A stretch of DNA of 64,000 nucleotides from Acidimicrobiales bacterium (GTDB lineage: Bacteria; Actinomycetota; Acidimicrobiia; Acidimicrobiales; Aldehydirespiratoraceae): assembly GCA_029246685.1 (NCBI GenBank), contig JAQWMR010000004.1:20841-84840 (forward strand), written 5' to 3'. A program made the position numbers and the translations under genes. Of this stretch, positions 55,628-63,636 are shown in pieces. Below the pieces are notes generated by a model. It saw only the letters and a list, made by a program, of their open reading frames with translations, was not told the origin of the DNA and made no database searches. Position 1 is the stretch's first letter; every line of letters starts with the position of its first letter.

Positions 55628-56215
55628 GTGAGCACTCGGGAACGCATCCTCGCCGCCGCCCTCGGCGCGTACGGGACGGACGGCTATGCCGCGACCTCAC
55701 TCGACGCGCTCGCCGCCCAACTCGGCGTTCGCAAGCAGACGATCCTCTACTACTTCCCGGCGAAGCAGGCGCTGTTCGATGCCGTGGTGGACGAGGCGGC
55801 TGCCGACCTCGTCAAGGTGTTCGACGCCGAAGCGTCACGGGGACTGAGCGGCATCAACCAGGTGGAGGCGATCGTGCGCCGGGTGTTTCGACTCGCGGTG
55901 CGCCGGCCTGAACTCCTCGGGCTCGTCCGTGAAGTCACCCGCCCGGGCTCAGCCGTCGCCGAGCGGCTCGGCGGACACGTCGCCCCGACGTTCGATCGGG
56001 CTCGCGACTTCCTCGATCGGGAGATGGACGCTGGTCGTCTCCGTCGCTCGGACCCATCGATGCTGTTGCTGTCGCTCTATTCGACGGTGGTCGGCGTGGC
56101 GACCGAGCTCGAGGTGCAGCGAGCCCTCGGCATGGAACCAACGTTGCGCGCCACGGTGGGGCGCCGCCAGGAGCTCCTCCGTTTCCTGCGCGCCGCGCTC
56201 GCGCCGAGGGACTAG
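55628..56215 (+). CDS. TetR-family transcriptional repressor
   Basis: From GTG at 55628 the protein has 195 residues: STRERILAAALGAYGTDGYAATSL then AAQLGVRKQTILYYFPAKQALF is the TetR DNA-binding domain, followed by a helical ligand domain. The perfect palindrome just upstream is the probable autoregulatory operator. It likely controls the divergent reductase/LarA-like/PlsC operon in response to a fatty acyl ligand, an inference from the gene neighbours. Confidence 0.88.
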   Translation: MSTRERILAAALGAYGTDGYAATSLDALAAQLGVRKQTILYYFPAKQALFDAVVDEAAADLVKVFDAEASRGLSGINQVEAIVRRVFRLAVRRPELLGLVREVTRPGSAVAERLGGHVAPTFDRARDFLDREMDAGRLRRSDPSMLLLSLYSTVVGVATELEVQRALGMEPTLRATVGRRQELLRFLRAALAPRD

Positions 56216-56460
56216 AGCCCGACAACAGCGACGGGAGTGAGACGGTCGGTCGTGGTTCCGTCGCCCAGCTCACCGGAGAGGTTCGCGCCCCAGCACATCA
56301 CGCCGCCGGCGGTGAGCGTCGCGCAGCTGTGACTGACCGACGTGGTGATCTGGTCGACGCCGGAAGTCAGTCCCGACGCGTCGACACCCGAAACCCTCCC
56401 GTGTTGCGTTCCCTACGAGACGTACCCGGGCCAGCTGCTCACGTACAGGGACGTAGATCC
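56212..56460 (-). pseudogene. 3' remnant of an RCC1-repeat protein
   Basis: On the minus strand, ending at 56212-56214, the frame reads SHSCATLTAGGVMCWGANLS and GELGDGTTTDR, which is a clear RCC1 beta-propeller repeat. Upstream in frame there is YVS, then TAG where a Trp codon (TGG) would be expected, then GTQHG. More stops follow near 56460. It is the last one and a half repeats of a degraded gene whose end overlaps the TetR stop. Nothing else is seen up to 56509. Confidence 0.6.
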
Positions 56461-56509
56461 CGGCTAAATGCCATGCCTAGTGACTATCGCTGGTGAGAGA
56501 GCGGACGAG

Positions 56510-57655
56510 TCAGTGGTCGGTGCGGGTGTGGCCCTGGTCGCGGTCGTGGCGCTCGATCGCGAGATCGACGAGGCGATTGATGAGCGACGGATAGTCGAGC
56601 CCCGACGCCGCCCACAGCTTCGGATACTGCGAGATCGGCGTGAACCCGGGCATCGTGTTCAGCTCGTTGACGAGCCAGCCTCGCCCATCGGGCTCGTAGA
56701 AGAAGTCCACCCGAGCCAAGCCCTCGACGTGGAGGGCCCTATAGGCCGCGATGGCCAGGCGCTGCATGGTCGCGAGCTCGTCCGGTTCGAGCGGCGCCGG
56801 GATCAACAGCTCGGCGCCGTCCTCGTACTTGTCGTCGTAGTCGTAGAAGTCCGCGCCTGGCACGATCTCGCCGGCGACGCTGGCCTCAGGCGATTCGTTG
56901 CCGAGGACGGCGACTTCGATCTCGCGCCCGTCGATGGCCTCTTCGACCACCACGACGCGGTCATAGCTGGCCGCCAGCTCGACGGCCGCAATCGTGGCGT
57001 CGCGATCCGTGGCTCGGGACACGCCGATCGAGCTGCCCATGTTGGCCGGCTTGACGAAGAGCGGCAGGCCCAGCGCCTCGATAGCGTCGTCGACCTCGGC
57101 GGCGACGATCGACGAGCTGCCGTCGGGCCGCCGAACTCCGCCGTGCGTCTCGTCGTCGACCGTGAGCCAGCGATAGCCGGCCTGGGGCAGACCGTGGGCC
57201 GCGAGATGGTTGTTCGCCGCGACCTTGTCCATGCAGAGCGCGGAAGCGAGCACCCCGGCCCCTACATACGGAACGCCGGCGAGTTCCATCAGCCCCTGCA
57301 CCGTGCCGTCCTCGCCCATCGGACCGTGCAGGATCGGCAGGACAACCGTGAGCGCCTCGTCCGCCGTTTCGGCTGGAGATGAGGAGCCGCTGAGCATCGG
57401 GATCGCATCGACGACCGGACCGTCGGCCGTCAGGCTCTCAGGAAGGCCGTCGGCCCCTTCGGCAAGGGCCTTCATAGCGCCTTCCGCAAGCACCCAGTCG
57501 CCATCGCGGGTGATCCCGACCGGCTCGACGTCGTACCGGGCCGGATCCACAGCCGCCAGCACATGGCGAGCGGAGACGCAGGAGACGTCGTGCTCGGCCG
57601 ACCGGCCGCCGAAGAGAACGACGAGCCGCGGACGGGGCGGAGGGGCGGAAGCCAT
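56510..57655 (-). CDS. ddl: D-alanine--D-alanine ligase
   Basis: A 381-residue ATP-grasp ligase with VLFGGRSAEHDVS at the start, HGPMGEDGTVQG, the ATP-binding KPANMGSSIGVSR, and the Mg-binding VDFFYEPDG and VNELNTMPGF. It makes the D-Ala-D-Ala dipeptide for peptidoglycan. TACCGT is 8 nt before the ATG at 57655. It is divergent from murF, the next enzyme to use its product. Confidence 0.95.
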   Translation of the reverse strand: MASAPPPRPRLVVLFGGRSAEHDVSCVSARHVLAAVDPARYDVEPVGITRDGDWVLAEGAMKALAEGADGLPESLTADGPVVDAIPMLSGSSSPAETADEALTVVLPILHGPMGEDGTVQGLMELAGVPYVGAGVLASALCMDKVAANNHLAAHGLPQAGYRWLTVDDETHGGVRRPDGSSSIVAAEVDDAIEALGLPLFVKPANMGSSIGVSRATDRDATIAAVELAASYDRVVVVEEAIDGREIEVAVLGNESPEASVAGEIVPGADFYDYDDKYEDGAELLIPAPLEPDELATMQRLAIAAYRALHVEGLARVDFFYEPDGRGWLVNELNTMPGFTPISQYPKLWAASGLDYPSLINRLVDLAIERHDRDQGHTRTDH

Positions 57656-57688
57656 CGCTCTCGACGGTAGTCGTGTCACACTGCCCAC

Positions 57689-59080
57689 ATGCGTTGGGTT
57701 GCGGCCGAAATCGCCGAGATCGTCGGGGGAGACGTCACCCGAGGTGACCCACATGCCGCTGTGGAGCGCATCACGCAGGACAGCCGCAAGGTCGATCCCG
57801 AGATTCCCACACTGCTCGTCCCACTCCACGCCGAGAGAGATGGTCACGACTTCGTCGCCGGCTCCGGCGCCACCGTCGCCCTCTCGGACCGCCCGGCCCC
57901 TCATCTCGGCATCGGTCGAGACCTCGAACCCGACATGACGGTCATCGAGGTGCACGACACGGCGATCGCCCTGCGAGCGCTCGCCTCGGCCGGACGCCTC
58001 CGCCTCAACGGTCGGCCGGTCGTCGGCATCACCGGTTCAGTGGGCAAGACCACCACCAAGGATCTGCTTGCCGCGGTTCTCGCCGCGGACCGCCCGACCC
58101 ACGCCAGCCACCGTTCGTTCAACAACGAGATCGGCTTGCCGCTCACGGTGCTCAACGCCCCCGACGACACCGAGGCACTCATTCTCGAGATGGGTGCTCG
58201 CGGCATCGGCCACATCAAGGATCTGTGTGCGGTCGGTCGCCCGACGGTCGGCATCGTCACCGCAGTCGGTGCGGCCCACACCAGCGAGTTCGGTTCGGTC
58301 GAGGGCGTCGCGCAGGCGAAGGGGGAGCTGGTCGAGGCACTGCCCGCTGCAGCTGCTGGCGGCACAGCGGTTCTCAGCGCATCGCAGCCGCTGGTGGCGG
58401 CCATGGCAGATCGCACCGACGCCGAGGTCGTCACCTTTGGCGATGGCGGCACGGTGCACGCCACCGATGTTCAGCTCGACGACGAACTCGTGCCCCGATT
58501 CACTCTCCAGTCGCCGTGGGGGAGCGGACCTGTCGTCCTCGGCGCCCGCGGTGTGCATCTGGTGGACAACGCCCTCGCCGCCGCAGCGGCCGCACTCGCC
58601 ATCGGCGTCCCCCTGGACACAGTCGTCGCCGGCCTCGCCGCACCGTCGCTCTCGCCGATGCGGATGTCGCTCGTCCGTTCGGCCCGCGGAACTCGGATCA
58701 TCGACGACACCTACAACGCCAACCCCATGTCGACCGAAGCGGCGCTGCGGTCGCTCTCCGCACTGCCCGTCTCCGGTGGAGGTCAGCGGATCGCTGTGCT
58801 TGGCGTGATGGCTGAACTCGGCGACGTCAGCGCCACCGAGCACGCACGGATCGGGTCCGCCGCAGCTGCCGCCGGTATCCGGGTGATCGCCGTGAACGCC
58901 CCGGACTATCTCGCCGACGTGGGCGAGGATTCCCACGCATTGGCCTCCGACATTCCCGAAGCGCTTCGGCTGCTCGCCAACCCAGCGACCGGATCGGCGA
59001 TCGGGCCCGACGACGTCCTCCTCATCAAGGGCTCACGGGTGGCCGGCCTAGAACGAGTCGTCGAGTTGCTCGTCGAGTGA
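57689..59080 (+). CDS. murF: UDP-MurNAc-tripeptide--D-Ala-D-Ala ligase
   Basis: A 463-residue Mur ligase: N-terminal UDP-binding domain, ATP-binding GITGSVGKTTTKD near residue 115, HRSFNNEIGLP, and DDTYNANPMS in the central domain. It adds D-Ala-D-Ala, made by Ddl, to the muropeptide. The two genes are divergent with 33 nt between their starts, so the promoters overlap. It is unusual that the other mur genes are not adjacent. Confidence 0.95.
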   Translation: MRWVAAEIAEIVGGDVTRGDPHAAVERITQDSRKVDPEIPTLLVPLHAERDGHDFVAGSGATVALSDRPAPHLGIGRDLEPDMTVIEVHDTAIALRALASAGRLRLNGRPVVGITGSVGKTTTKDLLAAVLAADRPTHASHRSFNNEIGLPLTVLNAPDDTEALILEMGARGIGHIKDLCAVGRPTVGIVTAVGAAHTSEFGSVEGVAQAKGELVEALPAAAAGGTAVLSASQPLVAAMADRTDAEVVTFGDGGTVHATDVQLDDELVPRFTLQSPWGSGPVVLGARGVHLVDNALAAAAAALAIGVPLDTVVAGLAAPSLSPMRMSLVRSARGTRIIDDTYNANPMSTEAALRSLSALPVSGGGQRIAVLGVMAELGDVSATEHARIGSAAAAAGIRVIAVNAPDYLADVGEDSHALASDIPEALRLLANPATGSAIGPDDVLLIKGSRVAGLERVVELLVE

Positions 59081-59152
59081 CCAGGGCTCAGCAACCCCGC
59101 CGGCTTCTTCAGTTGTCAAGGAACGTGCGACGACACCGGGGGCGGGCATTGC

Positions 59153-59830
59153 TCAGGCGGTGAGCGTGAGGTGCGGGGTCTCTGGTGTTGTGGGGAAGTC
59201 GCAGGTGGGGAAACGCGTGGTGTTGGCGGGGGGTGGTGGTGGGCCGGGTGGGCGGATGACCCAGCGGCCGTTCTTGAGGTGGAGGGTGTGGCTGCGGTCG
59301 TGGATGTTGTGGTGGCATCTCCTGCAGACCAACACGAGATTGTCGATGTCGGTTTGGCCGAAGTGTTCCCAGTAGGTGATGTGGTGGGCTTCGCATCGGT
59401 TGGGGTTGGCGCCGCATCCGATGCAGCCGCGGTCGCGGGCGATCAGGGCTCGCCATTGTCCGATGGTGGCGTTGCGGTGGTCGCGGCCGACCCAGATGGG
59501 TCGTGCTGGTCCGTCGAAGAGGACCGGGGTGATCGAGGAGATGCACATCAGTTGTTCGAGAACGGCTTGAGGGAGAGGTTTGCCGTCTTGGACGAGTGAG
59601 GTGAGGGGTGTGCCATCGTTGGTGGTCATGCCGGCGATGTCGAGTGTCGCGGTGACGTTGTGTTTGGGGTGGGGTGGCGCGTCGCCGGTGCGGTTTGAGC
59701 CGGTGATGAGTTCGACCATGGCGTCGCAGAGGCGTTGTTCGGTGGTGCGGGCGGTTGATGGGTCGGCGTTGCGGCCGTCGTCGGCTTCCCAGAGTTGTCG
59801 TTCGCGTCGGTCGAGGTCGTCCGCTCGACG
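59153..59830 (-). pseudogene. C-terminal half of a DUF222/HNH-type endonuclease
   Basis: The frame contains a zinc-binding HNH motif (CIGCGANPNRCEAHHITYW then CRRCHHNIHD) and, before it, LDRRERQLWEADDGRNADP, the end of the DUF222 domain that precedes HNH in actinobacterial proteins. The first 200 or more residues of DUF222 are missing, and the upstream frame has no ATG, GTG or TTG before 59719. At about 59820-59830 it is joined to a cNMP-binding frame. Such genes are common, multi-copy and prone to recombination. Confidence 0.65.
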
Positions 59831-60153
59831 ACGAGTCGGCTCAGCGATCGGCTCAGGTGTGGCTGCGCGGCCAACAGCTCTTCGAATCCGTCTTGGTCGA
59901 GAATGCCGAGTTCGGTGTCGCGGGCTGCGACGACGGTGCGGGTTCGCGACTCACCTGTCAGCGCGCTGATTTCGCCGAAGACATCGCCACGGGCGAGCAC
60001 ACCGACGGACCGGGCCTCGTCATCGAGGACCGCGAGCCGGCCGCGTCGGACAAGCGCGACGCCATTCGCGCCGTCTCCCGCCCCGCACAACGTCTCGCCG
60101 GCGCGGAGAAGAAGAGGCGACAACACACCGTCGAGCGCGTCGGTGAACTCGGC
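59815..60153 (-). pseudogene. Cyclic-nucleotide-binding domain fragment
   Basis: The frame encodes a nearly complete cNMP-binding (CRP-type) domain: LRAGETLCGAGD, GRLAVLD, GDVFGEISALTGESR, TVVAARDTELGIL and a terminal helix. A TAA lies in frame at 60154-60156, so the usual start region is cut; GTG at 60126 could restart. After SRLVVERTT the frame passes into out-of-frame HNH sequence, so the downstream domain (often an esterase or transporter) is lost. It is a remnant fused to another remnant. Confidence 0.55.
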
Positions 60154-60289
60154 TTAGCGCCTCGCCCCGTCGTCCACGTCACCCCCTGACTTCGGTCCGT
60201 GGCAAGTCAACCACCCCCGGCACCGCAGCGCCCATCGAAGCGAATGCCCGTGCGTTTCGCAGGCCCGATCGGATATCGTCGTCGCTTCC

Positions 60290-60363
60290 GGGCGATTAGC
60301 TCAGCTGGCTAGAGCGCTGCCTTCACACGGCAGAGGTCGAGGGTTCAAGTCCCCCATCGCCCA
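60290..60363 (+). tRNA. tRNA-Val(CAC)
   Basis: 74 nt. Acceptor GGGCGAT pairs with ATCGCCC, then A. Anticodon stem CTGCC/GGCAG holds TTCACAC (anticodon CAC). The D arm is TAGCTCAGCTGGCTAGAGC. One T-stem pair (A-C) is mismatched. CCA is not encoded. Confidence 0.93.
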
Positions 60364-60422
60364 CAAATACCCCAGGTCAGAGCATGTTTCTCAGCCAAGA
60401 TTCCCGCTCCGACCGGTCCCAT

Positions 60423-60467
60423 CCCATCCCTACATCCCATCCAGACCGGATGGGATGTAGGGATGGG
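60423..60467. repeat. 20-bp perfect inverted repeat downstream of tRNA-Val
   Basis: CCCATCCCTACATCCCATCC and its exact complement are separated by AGACC. There is no T run. It may terminate tRNA-Val transcription or be a palindromic extragenic element. A single arm of the same motif lies beside the tRNA-Gly fragment at 7688. Apart from this repeat nothing was seen between 60364 and 60601. Confidence 0.7.
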
Positions 60468-60601
60468 TCTCCTGCAGGGATCAGTTCGTCAACGGGCACG
60501 CGGCGTCTGGGAATGTACGGGATCGACGATGTGGTGGGTGCGCGGATTCGTCGACCCAAGTTGGCGACCGGATTTGCTCAGGGCTCTGAATGGCTGGCGA
60601 C

Positions 60602-61096
60602 CTATGCGGACTCAAGCTCCGCGACAAGGCACGCGGCGATCGCTGTGATGGCGAGTTCTGAGAGACGTTCCTCGAAATCTGGAGCGTCGAGCCGAAGCCC
60701 AACTACCGTTACGCCAAGCTGACTGTCGGGTCGAATCGTGGCTGTCACCTTGTCCTGCAGAACTCCACCGAGATCGGCTTCTCGAAGAACATTTGCCGCT
60801 CGGTGCGGGCACAGGTTCGTGACGAACCAGTGAAGTCTCGGGTCCATGCGATCGGAGAAGGCCCCGCTCGTCGTCGCAGTTAGCCGGCCGCCGACTGCTA
60901 CGACCTTGGTCTCTACGCCCGGCAACCTGTCGAGGCGATCACACACGAATCGTCGCCACCGGCATGGGTCAATATCGGCTGAGGGATGTCCGGCAACCCA
61001 CACCTTGCGAAACCTTCTGTCTTGAAGGTGCAGCTCGGCGCCGCCCGCCGCATGGACGATGGCGGTCGCGTGGACGACGACGTCCGGAAGAGTCAC
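60602..61096 (-). CDS. Hypothetical protein of an accessory pair
   Basis: A 164-residue protein starting with GTG at 61096. It is mixed alpha/beta, with KVWVAGHPSADIDPCRWRR and LHWFVTNLCPHRAANVLRE in the centre and a hydrophobic helical end. Its GTG overlaps the stop of the zinc-ribbon gene as GTGA, so the pair is translationally coupled. No family is recognised. The GC content and codon use are a little less extreme than in the housekeeping genes. It lies in the disrupted region near tRNA-Val. Confidence 0.55.
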   Translation of the reverse strand: MTLPDVVVHATAIVHAAGGAELHLQDRRFRKVWVAGHPSADIDPCRWRRFVCDRLDRLPGVETKVVAVGGRLTATTSGAFSDRMDPRLHWFVTNLCPHRAANVLREADLGGVLQDKVTATIRPDSQLGVTVVGLRLDAPDFEERLSELAITAIAACLVAELESA

Positions 61097-61302
61097 GTGT
61101 TGTTGGTGTTGTGTCGATACGGCAGGTACTGAACGTGTGCAGCAGTGAGGTCGGTTGCATCGCACACCCCACACCTCCAGTTGGGTCGCTCTACCATGCA
61201 TGCGGTTGGCACGAGCGAGTGCAGATCGAACTGGCCACACTCACCGCAGACACGAACCCAGCCGGAGACGGGGTCGGGATCGAGCGCTTCGGCGAGGCTC
61301 AA
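61093..61302 (-). CDS. Small zinc-ribbon protein of an accessory pair
   Basis: A 69-residue protein with two CxxC pairs (VCGECG and RCGVCD, 28 residues apart), a typical zinc ribbon, with one more Cys between them. Small zinc ribbons may bind DNA, RNA or a partner protein. It is the first gene of a two-gene unit, overlapping the next start by 3 nt. No known family is recognised. Confidence 0.6.
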   Translation of the reverse strand: MSLAEALDPDPVSGWVRVCGECGQFDLHSLVPTACMVERPNWRCGVCDATDLTAAHVQYLPYRHNTNNT

Positions 61303-61334
61303 CGAGGGCGGGAGCTCTGGAGGACAAGTTACGG

Positions 61335-61361
61335 TTAGGTAAGCTTAATAGCCTATCCTAG
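61335..61361. promoter_or_regulatory. Iron-box-like (DtxR/IdeR) site upstream of the PPOX gene
   Basis: The left half TTAGGTAAG matches 8 of 9 positions of the DtxR/IdeR consensus, and TAGCCTATCCTA matches 11 of 12 of the right side. They are spaced wider than a single 19-bp box, so two weak boxes may overlap. It is 41 nt before the PPOX start. A DtxR-family gene is 1.6 kb downstream. Confidence 0.45.
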
Positions 61362-61401
61362 GCAGAGTCAACAACAATCTTCTGAGATAAGGAATACGGC
61401 A

Positions 61402-62045
61402 ATGCCGAATGTCAACGAAATCCACTACCGAAACGAGTTGCGCACGGTCTTCCGCGAGCCCATGGAGCACATCGCGGCAAAGGCGACCCCAATGATCGAT
61501 TCTGGGTCGGCCGTATTTCTTTCCCAGGCACCTTTGGTTGTCGTCGCCACCACGTCTGAGGCAGGAACCGATGCGTCGCCGCCCGGCGGCCCGCCCGGCT
61601 TCCTGCAGGTCATCGACGATGGTGCGCGGTTGGTGTTTGCCGATCTCTCCGGCAACAACCGGCTCGACTCCTATGAGAACATTCTCGCCCACGCGCAGGT
61701 CGGAATATTGGCCATGGTCCCCGGGGCGGAAGAAACGGTGCGCATCAACGGGCGCGCTTCGCTCAGTCGAGACCCCGAATTGCTCAAGTTGACGGCTATC
61801 GACAGCCGAAACTCGCCATCGTTGTGGATGTCGACGAGTGCTTCATGCACTGTGGGAAAGCGTTGCGACGTGCGGGCGTCTGGAAGCCGGAGACGTGGCC
61901 TGAGCGCGATCAGGTGCCCACGGGCGGTCAGTTGATTACTGCCGCGCACGAGGTCGGTGTTGAAGCGTCCGTCGTTGACGAGTTGATCGAGGCCGACTAT
62001 GCAGCCACGCTTTGGCGAGCCGGCGGCGACGACGAAGGCGAGTGA
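61402..62045 (+). pseudogene. Pyridoxamine-phosphate-oxidase-family (PPOX) gene with a frameshift
   Basis: The first frame (from 61402, after AAGGA) gives MPNVNEIHYRNELRTVF, PPGFLQVIDDGARLVFADLS and VRINGRASLS of the flavin-binding PPOX family. Near 61794 similarity moves to the -1 frame, which continues VVDVDECFMHCGKALRRAG and WKPETWPERDQVPTGGQL to 62045. One missing base would explain this, or a sequencing error. PPOX proteins bind FMN and reduce small or heme-type substrates. The iron-box-like promoter suggests an iron-linked role. Confidence 0.75.
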
Positions 62046-62048
62046 GCG

Positions 62049-62387
62049 TTACTGCTTTGCGAGCTTCTTCTCGGCCTTCTTGCGGGCCTTGCCGGTGAGT
62101 TCGCGGCGGAGAAGGCGTCGCGGGAGCTCCACCTCGGTGCCGAGCGCGAATGCACAAAGATCTTCCTGTGCCTTTGTGCTCTTGAGATCTTCGAACCAGC
62201 GCGGCCCGTCTGGGCCAACGACGACGGCCGTTGGGCCGGTGCAGGCGCCCTGGCAACGGACCAGACCTACCTCAAGTCCCGACGTCTCGGCGCGAACAGT
62301 GAGATCATCAAACTCACGCTTGCACTCGGAGGCGCAATCCTTCCCTTTGCAAAGCAATAGGGAAGACATCGGTAACCTGGTAGGCAT
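62049..62387 (-). CDS. Thioredoxin-like [2Fe-2S] ferredoxin
   Basis: From the ATG at 62387 (or 62369) a 112-residue protein with LLLCKGKDC and VRCQGACTGP, the four-Cys arrangement (C-x4-C and C-x3-C) of the thioredoxin-fold 2Fe-2S ferredoxins, followed by a Lys-rich tail. It may transfer electrons or act in iron-sulfur handling. It is divergent from the bacterioferritin-like gene, and convergent with the PPOX gene by 3 nt. Confidence 0.75.
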   Translation of the reverse strand: MPTRLPMSSLLLCKGKDCASECKREFDDLTVRAETSGLEVGLVRCQGACTGPTAVVVGPDGPRWFEDLKSTKAQEDLCAFALGTEVELPRRLLRRELTGKARKKAEKKLAKQ

Positions 62388-62441
62388 GCCGAATACGTCT
62401 ACTATGGTTTGTAACCGCCGGCCAATCTCGGAGGGAAAATA

Positions 62442-62879
62442 GTGTCTGCGGCAATCGATGAAGACGGCGTGATCAACGCACTGAACAGAATCTTGGAAGC
62501 TGAGCTGTCTGGCGTTGTGCGCTACACGCACTACTCGCTCATGATCTCTGGCCCGCATCGGATCCCGCTCGTGAGTTTCATGAAGGCGCAGGCGTCAGAG
62601 TCGTTGCTGCATGCGCAACAGGTCGGTGAGATCCTTACAGGCTTTGGTGGGCACCCTTCCACGGCGATCGCTGCGATCGAGGAGTCGAACGAACACGGGA
62701 TTGAGCAAATTCTGCGAGAGAGCCTCGACCATGAGCTCCACGCCGTTGAGCTTTACCGACAGCTCCTGCAGCTCGTCTCCGACCGGTCGGTCTTTCTGGA
62801 AGAATTTGCGCGCGGGCTGATCGCAGCGGAAGAAGAGCATCAATTCGAGCTTCGAAAGATGCTCCGCGACTACGCATAG
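62442..62879 (+). CDS. Bacterioferritin-like ferroxidase
   Basis: A 145-residue four-helix-bundle protein with GTG start after GGAGGGA. The diiron ligands are E21, E53 and H57, E98, and E130 with H133 (EEEH). The first pair has one residue more than the standard ExxH spacing. It is similar to bacterioferritin and should oxidise and store iron. No heme-binding Met can be assigned with certainty. It lies beside the ferredoxin and DtxR genes, as expected of an iron-storage unit. Confidence 0.82.
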   Translation: MSAAIDEDGVINALNRILEAELSGVVRYTHYSLMISGPHRIPLVSFMKAQASESLLHAQQVGEILTGFGGHPSTAIAAIEESNEHGIEQILRESLDHELHAVELYRQLLQLVSDRSVFLEEFARGLIAAEEEHQFELRKMLRDYA

Positions 62880-62913
62880 CACGTCTTGGCGGTATGGTCA
62901 GGCGCCCTATTAA

Positions 62914-62939
62914 CACTTGATAGAGATACCTATCAGGTG
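62914..62939. promoter_or_regulatory. Palindromic operator upstream of the DtxR-family gene
   Basis: CAC-T-TGATAG and CTATCA-G-GTG form a palindrome around AGATAC, with one mismatch on each side. It is 23 nt before the ATG of the DtxR-family gene and probably its autoregulatory site. It does not match the standard TTAGGTTAG iron box. Confidence 0.6.
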
Positions 62940-62961
62940 GATGTCGCGATAGGGTGTGGCG

Positions 62962-63636
62962 ATGGATTACGAGTCCGCAGAACACCATCCGGCCTTCGAG
63001 GAATACAGCGAGACGGTTTATGAGCTCGCCGAAGACGGCGTGCCCGTGATTCAGGCGCGCATCGCCGAACGACTCGAAGTCTCGCGTCCGGCCGTCTCAG
63101 AAATGATCCGCCGTATGGAGAAGGAAGGGCTTGTCGACGTCGACGACGACTCCCGGATTTCGCTGACGAAGTCCGGTAACGCACTCGCTTCCACCATTGT
63201 CCGTCGTCATCGGCTCGCAGAGGTCTTCTTGACGGAAGTACTTGGCCTCAGCTGGGCCGACGCCCACCAAGAAGCCGGGCGCTGGGAGCACGTAATTTCG
63301 CCACTCGTCGAGGGCGCGATGATGCGGATTCTCGACGACCCAACGACGTGTCCCCACGGAAATCCGATTCCTGGTTCTGGCTACACCGCGCCGGGTCGTC
63401 CCGTGGCGCTGGCTGATGTTGAGCCCGGCTCGACGTTCGTGGTTGAGCGGATTCCCGAAGAGCTTGAGTTTGCCGATGGACAGCTTGAGTTCCTTGAGAA
63501 CGCTGGCCTGAAACCCGGCTGTGAAGGAACGCTGCTGTCGGTTGCCCCTGATCGCACCACGACTGTCTCCGTCGAAGGGATCCCGGTTGGGGTCGGCGCG
63601 TTCACCGCTGAGCGAATTGTCGTTTCGGCTGGTTGA
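62962..63636 (+). CDS. DtxR-family metal-dependent regulator with FeoA domain
   Basis: A 224-residue DtxR-type regulator: winged helix (ARIAERLEVSRPAVSEMIRRM), dimerisation domain (HRLAEVFLTEVLGLSW, RWEHVISPLVEGAMM) and C-terminal FeoA/SH3-like domain. Two primary metal-site residues differ from iron-type members: the Met of the first helix is Glu (FEEYSETVY), and the Cys of EACRWEH is Gly (EAGRWEH). The Glu is MntR-like, and with the lost Cys ligand may shift metal choice toward manganese or weaken it. The ATG at 62962 has AGGG 7 nt upstream. The ABC ATPase gene overlaps its stop by one base. Confidence 0.88.
   Translation: MDYESAEHHPAFEEYSETVYELAEDGVPVIQARIAERLEVSRPAVSEMIRRMEKEGLVDVDDDSRISLTKSGNALASTIVRRHRLAEVFLTEVLGLSWADAHQEAGRWEHVISPLVEGAMMRILDDPTTCPHGNPIPGSGYTAPGRPVALADVEPGSTFVVERIPEELEFADGQLEFLENAGLKPGCEGTLLSVAPDRTTTVSVEGIPVGVGAFTAERIVVSAG

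Noticed and set aside
60250..61400. Intact prophage or integrative element at tRNA-Val
   Set aside because: No integrase, transposase or structural gene is present; only remnants and two small unknown genes are seen.
62381..62441. Iron box between the ferredoxin and bacterioferritin-like genes
   Set aside because: Short GGTAACCT-like matches exist but do not form a box; fewer than half of the 19 consensus positions fit.
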